Assembly: GCA_036378495.1 (NCBI GenBank)
Contig: DASUWI010000107.1
Span: 1-33,580 of the forward strand
Reading direction: 5' to 3'
DNA: 33,580 nucleotides
Source: JAFALX01 sp036378495
Lineage (GTDB): Bacteria; Chloroflexota; Dormibacteria; Aeolococcales; Aeolococcaceae
Position 1 is the stretch's first letter; every line of letters starts with the position of its first letter. A program made the translations under genes and the position numbers. Under the pieces are notes generated by a model. It ran no database searches. It saw only the letters and a program-made list of their open reading frames with translations, and was not told the origin of the DNA. Positions 1 to 6,660 of this stretch are shown here, in pieces.

Positions 1-242
1 GACGGGATCGTCGTCTGGCCATTGCTGAAATCCGCCCCGTTCTCGTCCAGTGCGGCGAGCGTGGAGTGCGGATGATTCTTCACGTACCAGGTGAGGTCGC
101 TCTGGTGCATGCCGTCAACCGAGATGACGAGCACGTGCGACGCGCGAGGACTGCCGTTCGCCGCCCGCGCCGCACCGAGGCCGGCGCTGATCGCGAGGGC
201 CGTCACCAATCCAGCTCCAACCATGACGCGTGTGCGCACCAT
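1..242 (-). CDS. Secreted alkaline phosphatase superfamily protein, 5' part only
   Basis: The gene runs off the left edge; only the first 80 residues are present. The ATG at 242 is preceded by a good Shine-Dalgarno, GGAGGG (complement of 249-254), 6 nt upstream. Residues 1-28 look like a Sec signal peptide (VRTR, then a hydrophobic run ending in ARA), so the enzyme is probably exported. After it comes VLVISVDGM with Asp43, the first metal ligand typical of type I phosphodiesterase/alkaline phosphatase superfamily members. The segment around residues 74-80 (NGQTTIP) sits where the nucleophilic Thr is expected. The substrate cannot be told from this fragment. A second in-frame ATG seven codons later could be the start, but the Shine-Dalgarno favours the first. 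Confidence 0.75.
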   Translation of the reverse strand, partial: MVRTRVMVGAGLVTALAISAGLGAARAANGSPRASHVLVISVDGMHQSDLTWYVKNHPHSTLAALDENGADFSNGQTTIP

Positions 243-368
243 GCACAGCCCTCCACTCGTACCGACTCTCATCGCCACCGCCGCTTGGCACTCGCGAGGG
301 TATGCAGTCAGCGATTGTCCCGGAGGGCGCTTTCTCTTAAGACCTGATTAATTGCGTGCGCGCGGTCG

Positions 369-1019
369 TCACTCGCCGAGCGGTGTCAGGACGCCGGTCG
401 TGTAGACGCGCACCAGCGCCTGCGCGCGGTCGCGCATGCCCGCACGTTCGAGCAGCTCGCCGACCCGCAGCGCCACCGCCGCCTCCGGCACGGCCAGCTC
501 GCCGGCAATCTCGTGATTGGACCGCCCGCGCGCCAGCATCAGCATCAGCTCGCGATCGGGTTCGTCCAGCCCGCGAAACCACGCCGGCTCCTGCGGCCGC
601 CGTGCCGGCAGCGCCTCGACGGCACGAGCCAGAAGGCGCCGCATCAGTGACGCTGAGAAGAGGCCGTCGTCACGGACGACGGTTCGCACCGCGCCGAGGA
701 TGTCGTCACCTGGAGCCTCCTTGAGCAGGATCGCGCCGGCGCCCGCGCGCAGCGCGGACACCAGGTGGTCGTCATGCTCGTTCGACGTCAGCACGACGAC
801 GTGGGTGTCCCGCAGCAGGTGGGCCGCATCCACCGCGTCGATCCCGTGGCAACGGAGGTCGATCAGCAGCGCATCGGGCCGCAGACGCTCCACCGCTTCC
901 ATCGCGGCGGCGCCATCCGGCGCCTCGGCGACCACGCGCACATCGGCGCTGGCGTCGATGACCGCGCGCAGGCGGGCGCGCACCAGGGCCTGGCGGTCGG
1001 CCACGACCACGCGGATCAA
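369..1019 (-). CDS. NarL/FixJ-type response regulator with an atypical HTH
   Basis: The 216-residue protein has an N-terminal receiver domain (about 1-120) and a C-terminal LuxR-type helix-turn-helix (about 150-210). Receiver residues seen are Asp8, the phospho-acceptor Asp54 (LLIDL), Thr78 and Lys100. The usual acidic pair is reduced to Ala7-Asp8. The HTH is recognisable (LDEPDRELMLMLARGRSNHEIA, then RDRAQALV), but the recognition helix reads EAAVALRV where the family usually has a TVKxH-type sequence, so DNA binding may be altered. The start is TTG, 10 nt after the pilin stop codon, without a clear Shine-Dalgarno. It is probably co-transcribed with the Flp pilin. No histidine kinase is adjacent, so the partner is unknown. 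Confidence 0.8.
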   Translation of the reverse strand: MIRVVVADRQALVRARLRAVIDASADVRVVAEAPDGAAAMEAVERLRPDALLIDLRCHGIDAVDAAHLLRDTHVVVLTSNEHDDHLVSALRAGAGAILLKEAPGDDILGAVRTVVRDDGLFSASLMRRLLARAVEALPARRPQEPAWFRGLDEPDRELMLMLARGRSNHEIAGELAVPEAAVALRVGELLERAGMRDRAQALVRVYTTGVLTPLGE

Positions 1020-1029
1020 CGGAGGCCCG

Positions 1030-1239
1030 CTACTGCCCGATGCCGGTGCTGATGTTGGAGAAGACGTTGTTGGTCACGTGGCCGACGACGCTGAGCATCA
1101 CGATGACCACGAGTGCCATGAGCATCAGGATGAGGGCGTATTCGACGTACCCCTGGCCTCGCTCGCGCGAGCGCCGGCGGGCGATCGCGGCGTGGATCGC
1201 CGCCGGCCACCTGCTCAGGAGCGCCTGGAGAGCCTCCAT
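1030..1239 (-). CDS. Flp-type pilin (type IVb, Tad-like)
   Basis: A 69-residue protein with the Flp/Fap layout: a basic leader (ARRRSRER), then GQGYVEYALILML and one hydrophobic helix (about 35-53). By family rules the prepilin peptidase would cut after Gly28, which places Glu at +5 and Tyr at +6, as in Flp pilins. Assembled subunits would form a thin surface pilus or pseudopilus. No Tad assembly genes (cpaF, tadB/C, peptidase) lie in this window, so it is an orphan here. ATG at 1239 is chosen: upstream there is no Shine-Dalgarno but a GATACT hexamer ends 6 nt before it. A GTG ten codons further upstream is possible. Confidence 0.82.
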   Translation of the reverse strand: MEALQALLSRWPAAIHAAIARRRSRERGQGYVEYALILMLMALVVIVMLSVVGHVTNNVFSNISTGIGQ

Positions 1240-1251
1240 TGGGGCAGTATC
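1240..1251 (-). promoter_or_regulatory. Possible leaderless -10 of the pilin-regulator operon
   Basis: On the minus strand GATACT (complement of 1246-1251) is followed by six bases and the pilin ATG. It matches TATAAT at 4 of 6 positions. No -35 at normal spacing is evident: a TTGACG lies only 12 nt upstream. The layout matches other starts in this window that lack a ribosome binding site. Confidence 0.35.
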
Positions 1252-1313
1252 GAACGCCACATGCGTCAAACACGCCGATTGGCTCGTGTCGACTGCGTAA
1301 CGAACGGTTGGCG

Positions 1314-2897
1314 TCAGCCGACCAGCTGCGCCGGCGCCTCCGCGGCGCCGTAGCCGTCCGGAAGCGGCCGGGGCGCCGCCGGACCGACGTACAGGGCCGA
1401 CGGCCTGATGAGGCGGTTGTCCGCCGCCTGCTCGGCGATGGCCGCCGTCCACCCCACCGTCCGGCTGCAGGCGAACGTGGGTGTGAACATGTCCGGCGGG
1501 ATGCCGACGCTGTTCATCACGACGCCGGCGTAGAACTCGACGTTGGTGTACAGCCGCCGCCCAGGCTTCAACTCCTCGAGCACCCGGAGCGCCGTCGCCT
1601 CCACGTGGCGGGCGAAGGCGACCTGGTCGCCACCGAGCTCCGTGGCCACCTCGCGCAGCAGCAGGGAACGCGGATCGTCGGTGTGGTAGACCCGGTGACC
1701 GAAGCCCATGAGGCGCCGTCCGTCTGTCACCTCACGCCGCAGATGCGCCTCGGCGCGATCCGGCGTGCCGATGGCGTCGAGCATGGCCAGCGCCCGTGAC
1801 GGTGCACCCCCGTGCAGCGGGCCGGCAAGGGCGCCGAGCGCACCGGTGAGCGCCGAGCCCACGTCGGAGCCGGTCGACGTGATCACCCGGGCGGTGAACG
1901 TCGACGAGTTGAAGCCGTGGTCCATGGTGAGGATGAGGTACTCCTCGAGCGCTCGCGCCGACCGTGAGCTGGGACGGTCGCCGGTGAGCATCTGGAGGTA
2001 CGCGGCGGCGTAGCCCAGGTCGGGGTCGGGGTCCACCGGGGGAAGCCCGCGCTGGTGGCGAAACAGCCGCGTGAGCAGGACGGGCACCTGGGCGGCCATG
2101 CGCAGCCCGTCGAGGCGCACCTGGGTGGGCGTCAGATCCAGCGTCGGCTGCGACTCCATGGCTGCCGCCGCGAGGGAGATCGCGGAACGCAGGGCCCCGA
2201 GCGGCGTGTACCCCGGAAGCCGCGCGATGGCGGGCAGCAGGGCGGCGACGCCCTCCGGGAGTCGCCGCGCCTCCCGCGCCACCGCGGTGAACGAGGCCAG
2301 CTCCGAATCGCCCGGTAGCTCACCCTCGACCAGCAGGTGCCACACCTGCTCGAACGAGCAGCGGCGGGCAAGCTCGACGGCGTTGTAGCCGCGGTAGTGG
2401 AAGAACCCCTCGTCGCCCCGGACGTCACCCACCGCGGTCTCCGCTACGGCGACGCCTTCGAGCCCGCTCGGGGCCAGCGCAGGCGCGGCGGCGGCACCGC
2501 CCGCCCGCACCTCCTCGATGTGCGCCACCTTCACGACGTGACGTATCGAGAGGATGCCGGCGACGCGCGACCCCTCCATCACCGGCAGGTGGCGGAAGCG
2601 ATGCGTGCGAAACACCTCGAGCGCGGTGGCGACGGTGTCGTCCGCCTCCACGGTGTGGGGGTGGGATGTCATCACCTCGGCGACACTCGTGCTCCCGGGG
2701 TCGACGCCGCGGCCCACGGAGTGCAGGAGGTCGCGCTCGCTGATGACACCGCTGAGCCGTCCGTCGTCGTCGAGCACGGCGGCGGCGCCGACCTTGTTCT
2801 CGTCCAGCACCTGGCTGGCCCGGCTGAGGCTGAAGTCCTCAGGCACAACCACCGCAGGTGTGTGCATGAGTTCGCGAACGGTGAGTGCGTCGGTCAC
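1314..2897 (-). CDS. Citrate synthase with N-terminal tandem CBS domains
   Basis: A 527-residue protein with two parts. Residues about 5-128 are two CBS repeats (VRELMHTPAVVV..., then VAEVMTSHPHTV...), a Bateman module that in other proteins binds adenine nucleotides. Residues about 145-505 are a citrate synthase, which condenses oxaloacetate with acetyl-CoA. The catalytic histidines are present: His362 (GPLHGG) and His401 (GFGHRVY). The third catalytic residue, normally Asp in NVDFY, is Glu454 (NVEFYAG). I recall similar Glu forms in actinobacterial CitA-like enzymes, so this need not abolish activity. A 2-methylcitrate synthase role is possible. The GTG at 2897 is chosen because TACACT ends 6 nt before it and the CBS repeat begins at once; the open frame upstream looks non-coding. 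Nucleotide control of TCA-cycle entry is an inference. Confidence 0.88.
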   Translation of the reverse strand: MTDALTVRELMHTPAVVVPEDFSLSRASQVLDENKVGAAAVLDDDGRLSGVISERDLLHSVGRGVDPGSTSVAEVMTSHPHTVEADDTVATALEVFRTHRFRHLPVMEGSRVAGILSIRHVVKVAHIEEVRAGGAAAAPALAPSGLEGVAVAETAVGDVRGDEGFFHYRGYNAVELARRCSFEQVWHLLVEGELPGDSELASFTAVAREARRLPEGVAALLPAIARLPGYTPLGALRSAISLAAAAMESQPTLDLTPTQVRLDGLRMAAQVPVLLTRLFRHQRGLPPVDPDPDLGYAAAYLQMLTGDRPSSRSARALEEYLILTMDHGFNSSTFTARVITSTGSDVGSALTGALGALAGPLHGGAPSRALAMLDAIGTPDRAEAHLRREVTDGRRLMGFGHRVYHTDDPRSLLLREVATELGGDQVAFARHVEATALRVLEELKPGRRLYTNVEFYAGVVMNSVGIPPDMFTPTFACSRTVGWTAAIAEQAADNRLIRPSALYVGPAAPRPLPDGYGAAEAPAQLVG

Positions 2898-2931
2898 TGA
2901 CCGAGTGTAGTCACCGGTACGTCGGTCGCCA
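2898..2931 (-). promoter_or_regulatory. Promoter of the CBS-citrate synthase gene, probably leaderless
   Basis: On the minus strand TACACT (complement of 2904-2909) is followed by six bases and the GTG start, so a transcript would begin at or very near the start codon. A weak -35, TGGCGA (complement of 2926-2931), sits 16 nt upstream. There is no Shine-Dalgarno. Confidence 0.45.
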
Positions 2932-2939
2932 CAGCGGAA

Positions 2940-2965
2940 CCGGGACGGGATCGCTCCCGCCCCGG
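2940..2965 (-). terminator. Strong hairpin after the phosphoesterase gene
   Basis: In minus-strand RNA an 11-bp stem with one G-U pair closes on a GCGA (GNRA) tetraloop (arms 2955-2965 and 2940-2950). In plus-strand RNA the same position would be an A-C mismatch, so the hairpin fits minus-strand use. It lies 45 nt after the phosphoesterase stop codon and just before the citrate synthase promoter. There is no U-tract, so Rho-independent termination is uncertain. Confidence 0.5.
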
Positions 2966-3009
2966 CCCGAACAGTGGGGAAGTGATTTGCAGTGGTTTTG
3001 CCGTTCGCC

Positions 3010-4563
3010 CTAGCGCTGTTGGGAGTTGGCCCCTGACGGCGCGCCCGTGCCCGGGTTGAGGAACAGCGTGCGACCGTCGGCGTTGGCGAAGTCGAACATG
3101 TTGTCGAGGGTCCCGGCGAGGTGGTCGAACGACGCGGCGATGCGCGCACCGCCGAGCCAGTTGTCCTCCACAAATCTGAGGATCGAGCTCTGATCGGTCA
3201 GCGTGTTGTCGACGAAGTTCCTCTTCGCGAAGGGGGAGATCACCAGCAGCGGTGTGCGCGGGCCGTAGCCACAGCGGTCCGCGAAGCCGCCGAGGATGGC
3301 GGGCTGCGAGTTGCCGCAGACGCCCGTGGCCTGCAGCGCGTCCTCGGTGGATGTCGATGCGTTGATGATCGGCGGCATCACGTGGTCGTACCAGCCGTCG
3401 GAGTCGTCGTACGCGATGACGACGGCGGTGCTCGACCAGGCGTCGGAGTGCTGCAGCGCGTTGATCGTGGTGACCACGAAGTTCTGCTCGTCGAGCGGGT
3501 CGGAGTAGCCGGGATGACCATCCTGGTACTTGGCCGCCTTGAGGTAGCTCACGCTCGGCAGGTCGCCCGCGTTCAGTGCCGCGGTGAAGTCGCTGAGGTC
3601 GTACTGGTGGTTGGCCTGCCCGGTGTGGCCGATCTCGCCGACCGACGCGGGGGCGGTGTGATGCGGGTTCGACGTTGATGCGTAGTACTGGAAAGGCTCG
3701 TGGTGCGCGCTGTAATCGGCCACGGTCGCCCCGCCGACGTTGGTGTGCGAGGAGCCGCACACGGCCTTCGTGGTGGTGGTGGCCGCTGTCGTCGGCCGGA
3801 ACCCGCCCTGGAACCAGCCCCAGCTGATGTTGGCGGCGTTGAGCAGCTCGCCGATGTTCTGGCCGGTCATCGAGAAGGTCGAACCCGACGAGCAGTCGTC
3901 GAACGCAGGATCGGCGTCACCGTATGCCGTGCCGTTGTCCACCACGCCGCTCAGCGTCGCCGGCGACGCCCCGTGGGTCTGCCCGGAGACGAGGTTGAGC
4001 GCTCCGGGTGACGAGGGTCCGAACTGTGTGTTGAACGAGTTGTCGTTCAGCGCGAAGTTCTGTGCGTAGTTCCACATCGCGGTGACGGTGTTGCCGTCGT
4101 AGTAGTCCATGACGCCGTTGGTGAACTCCTTGTCCGGCGCCGAACACGTCGCGGTGTTGGTGAACGCCGGAAACTTGTCCATCAGCCCATGGTCGAAGGC
4201 TTCCTGCTCTGCGGTGTAGTCGTGGTTCTGGTCGCATGTCAGCGGATCGCTGTGCGAGAGCCGCTGCGGGTTGGCGCTGGCGCCGTTCGGGTTGTCGTTG
4301 ACCAGCGCCCAGTTGAGGCCGTTGACCGCCGGTGTGTTCGCCGCCGCATGGAACGGGCTGCCGTCGCTGTTCGCCGCCTTCGGGTACGTGGCGAAGTAGT
4401 GATCGAAGGACACGTTCTCCTGGAAGATCACGACCAGGTGCTTGATCGGCGTCGCCGTCGGCGGGCCTTCCGCCGCCGCGTGTGACGCCACTCCCACAGC
4501 GGTGCCACCCCCCACGACGGCCATTCCCGCCAGCGTCAGGCCGACGTTCACTGGTCTGTGCAT
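3010..4563 (-). CDS. Secreted phosphoesterase, phospholipase C/acid phosphatase family
   Basis: A 517-residue protein of the phosphoesterase family that includes bacterial phospholipase C and AcpA-type acid phosphatases. It would release phosphate from phospholipids or phosphomonoesters outside the cell. Residues 1-32 form a signal peptide (hydrophobic GLTLAGMAVVGGGTAV, then ASHAAA). The family's N-terminal signature is HLVVIFQENVSFDHYF with Glu49, Asn50 and Asp54-His55. A second metal-binding region reads YDDSDGWYDHV. Several Cys residues suit a disulphide-bonded secreted enzyme. The ATG follows AAGGGG at 7 nt. It stands alone on the minus strand with its own hairpin downstream. With the phosphatase-like gene at the left edge it may serve phosphate scavenging, but no Pho-box was recognised. 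The exact substrate is unresolved. Confidence 0.85.
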   Translation of the reverse strand: MHRPVNVGLTLAGMAVVGGGTAVGVASHAAAEGPPTATPIKHLVVIFQENVSFDHYFATYPKAANSDGSPFHAAANTPAVNGLNWALVNDNPNGASANPQRLSHSDPLTCDQNHDYTAEQEAFDHGLMDKFPAFTNTATCSAPDKEFTNGVMDYYDGNTVTAMWNYAQNFALNDNSFNTQFGPSSPGALNLVSGQTHGASPATLSGVVDNGTAYGDADPAFDDCSSGSTFSMTGQNIGELLNAANISWGWFQGGFRPTTAATTTTKAVCGSSHTNVGGATVADYSAHHEPFQYYASTSNPHHTAPASVGEIGHTGQANHQYDLSDFTAALNAGDLPSVSYLKAAKYQDGHPGYSDPLDEQNFVVTTINALQHSDAWSSTAVVIAYDDSDGWYDHVMPPIINASTSTEDALQATGVCGNSQPAILGGFADRCGYGPRTPLLVISPFAKRNFVDNTLTDQSSILRFVEDNWLGGARIAASFDHLAGTLDNMFDFANADGRTLFLNPGTGAPSGANSQQR

Positions 4564-4674
4564 GCTGTACCCCTTGGTGCCGCCAACGTGTTCTGGGCAG
4601 CACTCTTGCGGGTTGCCGATTAGCTCCTCACCCGCTAGCGGACAAGAGGCGGTTGTCGCAGGGTTAAGACTTCG

Positions 4675-5589
4675 TCAGCCTGTGGATCGTGCGCGACGAC
4701 CGGCGACCACACGCGTGACCCCGAGCGCGTCGCGCTTCCAGGTGATCTCGGCGAGCCCGGCACGGCGCAGCGTTGCCTGCGCTCGCCGCGACAGGTAGGT
4801 GCCGATCTCCACCAGCAGCACCCCGCCGGGGCGCAGCCAGGTCACCGCGTCCGCAGCCAGGAGTCGCACCAGGCCGAGGCCGTCGTCGGAGCCGTCGGTG
4901 AGCGTGTCGTGCGGTTCGAAATCACGGATCTCGCGGGGGAGGATGCGCACCTCGGCGCGCGCCACGTACGGCGGGTGAATGGTGAACACGTCGACACTGC
5001 CGCGCACCTCCGAGGGCAGCGCGTCGAGCATGTTGCTGACCAGGAAGTGCGCGTTCTCGATGCCGAGGCGCCGCGCGTTGTCGCGGCACAGGCGCACCGC
5101 ATCGCGTGAGATGTCCACCCCCCAGACGGCAGCTGCGGGCACGGCCTTGGCCATCGCCAGCGCCACCGGGCCGGATCCGGTTGCGACATCGACCGCGACC
5201 CGCGATCCGCGCCGCCGGCGCAGCGCCGCGATCGCCTCGTCAGCGAGAAGTTCGCTGGAGATCCGCGGAACGAAAACGCCGCTTCGCACCAGCAGGCGCA
5301 TGCCGCGAAAGTCGAGGTAGCCCTTGATCCGGGCCACCGGCTCGCCACGCGCGCGCCGCGCGGCCATGTCCCGGAAGCGCCGCCGCTCCTCAGCCGACGG
5401 CAGCGACCGCCGCACCGCCGGGGACAGCTCGCGGCCGAGGGCGACCACCATCAGCTCCTCGGCGTCCCAGCGCGCCAGCGACGGCTGCCAATGATCGATC
5501 GCGCGCGACCGGCCGATCTCCTGGGCCGCCTCCTTCAGGAGCTCGCCGACCGACGCGTGCGACGCTTGTGAGGATGCTCGGGCGGCCAC
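4675..5589 (-). CDS. PrmC/HemK-like methyltransferase with HPPY in place of NPPY
   Basis: A 304-residue class I SAM-dependent methyltransferase resembling PrmC, the enzyme that methylates the GGQ glutamine of release factors. The order is a helical N-terminal domain, then GEPVARIKGYLDFRG and VPRISSELL (PrmC usually has IPRPETELL), the SAM loop DVATGSGPVALAMA (134-147), Asp159 in GVDIS for the SAM ribose, and the substrate motif. In PrmC that motif is NPPY; here it is HPPY (205-208), read directly as a CAC codon. The Asn normally contacts the substrate amide, so glutamine methylation is doubtful and the target may differ. No prfA is nearby, unlike typical prmC loci. It is 40 nt downstream of the deacetylase and may share its transcript. 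Confidence 0.75.
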   Translation of the reverse strand: MAARASSQASHASVGELLKEAAQEIGRSRAIDHWQPSLARWDAEELMVVALGRELSPAVRRSLPSAEERRRFRDMAARRARGEPVARIKGYLDFRGMRLLVRSGVFVPRISSELLADEAIAALRRRRGSRVAVDVATGSGPVALAMAKAVPAAAVWGVDISRDAVRLCRDNARRLGIENAHFLVSNMLDALPSEVRGSVDVFTIHPPYVARAEVRILPREIRDFEPHDTLTDGSDDGLGLVRLLAADAVTWLRPGGVLLVEIGTYLSRRAQATLRRAGLAEITWKRDALGVTRVVAGRRARSTG

Positions 5590-5629
5590 GACGGTGCATC
5601 GTAGGCCAGCGCCGGGTGGTCCCTGACCC

Positions 5630-6604
5630 TCAGGCAGCCGGCAGGCCCGGATCCACCCACCCCGCCGGCGGGCCCGGCACGCCCGCGTCCGATGCGACCG
5701 CGGCGACGCTGCCGGAGCCCAGCACCTCGAACCGGTGCAGCGCGTAGCGGTTGCTCAGGCACTGCTGGGTGCCCCAGGTGGTCGCGGCGGCGTCGCGGAA
5801 CCCGGCCCGCTGCACCATCGCCGCAATGGGCACCGTGAACGCGCCGTACGGGTAGGCGAAGTCGAGCACCGGCTTGCCGATCAGCTGCTCGAGCAGCGCC
5901 TTCGACTGCGTGATCTCCGCCTGCGCCACCGCCGCGGAGACGCGCGTGAGTTCGACGTGATGCACGGTGTGGGCCCCGATCACCATGCCATCCGCAGACA
6001 CCTGCTGCACCTGCAGCGACGACATGTACCCCCTGGTGTTCAGGAAGCCGGGGACGACGAACGACGTGGCGACGAAGTGATTGGCCATGAGCACCGGCAC
6101 CGCCTGGGTGGCGAAGTCGTCGTGACCGTCGTCGAAGGTGAGGACCACCGGATGCGACGGCAGCGCCGGCCCTCCCTGCAGCGCCGCCATCATCTGCGCC
6201 AGCGTCACGGGGTGGGCACCTGCGATGCGCAGCCAGTCCATCTGTGCCTGGAAGTTCGGCGGCGTCACCGAGAGCTCGAACCCGAGGTGGTCGCGGGGGT
6301 CGGGATTCACGCGGATGTAGTGGTAGTAGAGGATCGGCAGGGTGATGCACCCGCCGGCCGCCTGCACCGGCCCCGGGGTCGGGGTGGGGAGCACGTGCTG
6401 CAGCGCGCGTGCGATGTGCACCACCGGTGCGTCATCGCCGACGGCGACCCCGTTCGGACGCGGCGCGGTCGGGCGCAGCGCCGCATACGAGCCAAACGCA
6501 GCGACGCCGGCGACGGCGAACACCGCCGCTCCCGCGGCAAGCCGCCGGGCCCGCCTGCGCAGGCGGGCCCGCGCCCCTATCTCCAGCAGCCGAATATCCG
6601 CCAT
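5630..6604 (-). CDS. Membrane-anchored polysaccharide deacetylase (NodB domain)
   Basis: A 324-residue protein: basic N-terminus (residues 11-21 are Arg-rich), one membrane helix at about 22-42, a Pro-rich linker, and an extracytoplasmic NodB-type carbohydrate esterase 4 domain. Motifs seen are ILYYHYI (91-97), TFDDGHDD with Asp158-Asp159, AHTVHH with the metal-binding pair His212/His216, and FAYPYGAF (249-256). Members remove acetyl groups from cell-wall or surface glycans. The C-terminal catalytic His is less clear here. The start is followed at once by basic residues as expected for a signal anchor; a GGAGG lies about 17 nt upstream, too far to be ideal. The substrate cannot be predicted. 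Confidence 0.83.
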   Translation of the reverse strand: MADIRLLEIGARARLRRRARRLAAGAAVFAVAGVAAFGSYAALRPTAPRPNGVAVGDDAPVVHIARALQHVLPTPTPGPVQAAGGCITLPILYYHYIRVNPDPRDHLGFELSVTPPNFQAQMDWLRIAGAHPVTLAQMMAALQGGPALPSHPVVLTFDDGHDDFATQAVPVLMANHFVATSFVVPGFLNTRGYMSSLQVQQVSADGMVIGAHTVHHVELTRVSAAVAQAEITQSKALLEQLIGKPVLDFAYPYGAFTVPIAAMVQRAGFRDAAATTWGTQQCLSNRYALHRFEVLGSGSVAAVASDAGVPGPPAGWVDPGLPAA

Positions 6605-6660
6605 CTTCGGGTGAATTCTTCCTCCGCAGCGCCCCTCCCCATACCGAGCCCGTTACCAGG

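Noticed and set aside
1306..1323. A 7-bp hairpin over the citrate synthase stop codon
   Set aside because: It contains one G-T pair and no U-tract and is within chance expectation for this base composition.
2898..3173. An extended start for the CBS-citrate synthase
   Set aside because: The extra 92 residues are Arg/Thr/Ser-rich with no homology, run through the hairpin and the promoter, and overlap the phosphoesterase gene.
4564..4674. A promoter TTGTCC-N17-TAATCG for the phosphoesterase
   Set aside because: The -10 matches the consensus poorly; the gene clearly has a Shine-Dalgarno, but its promoter cannot be fixed.
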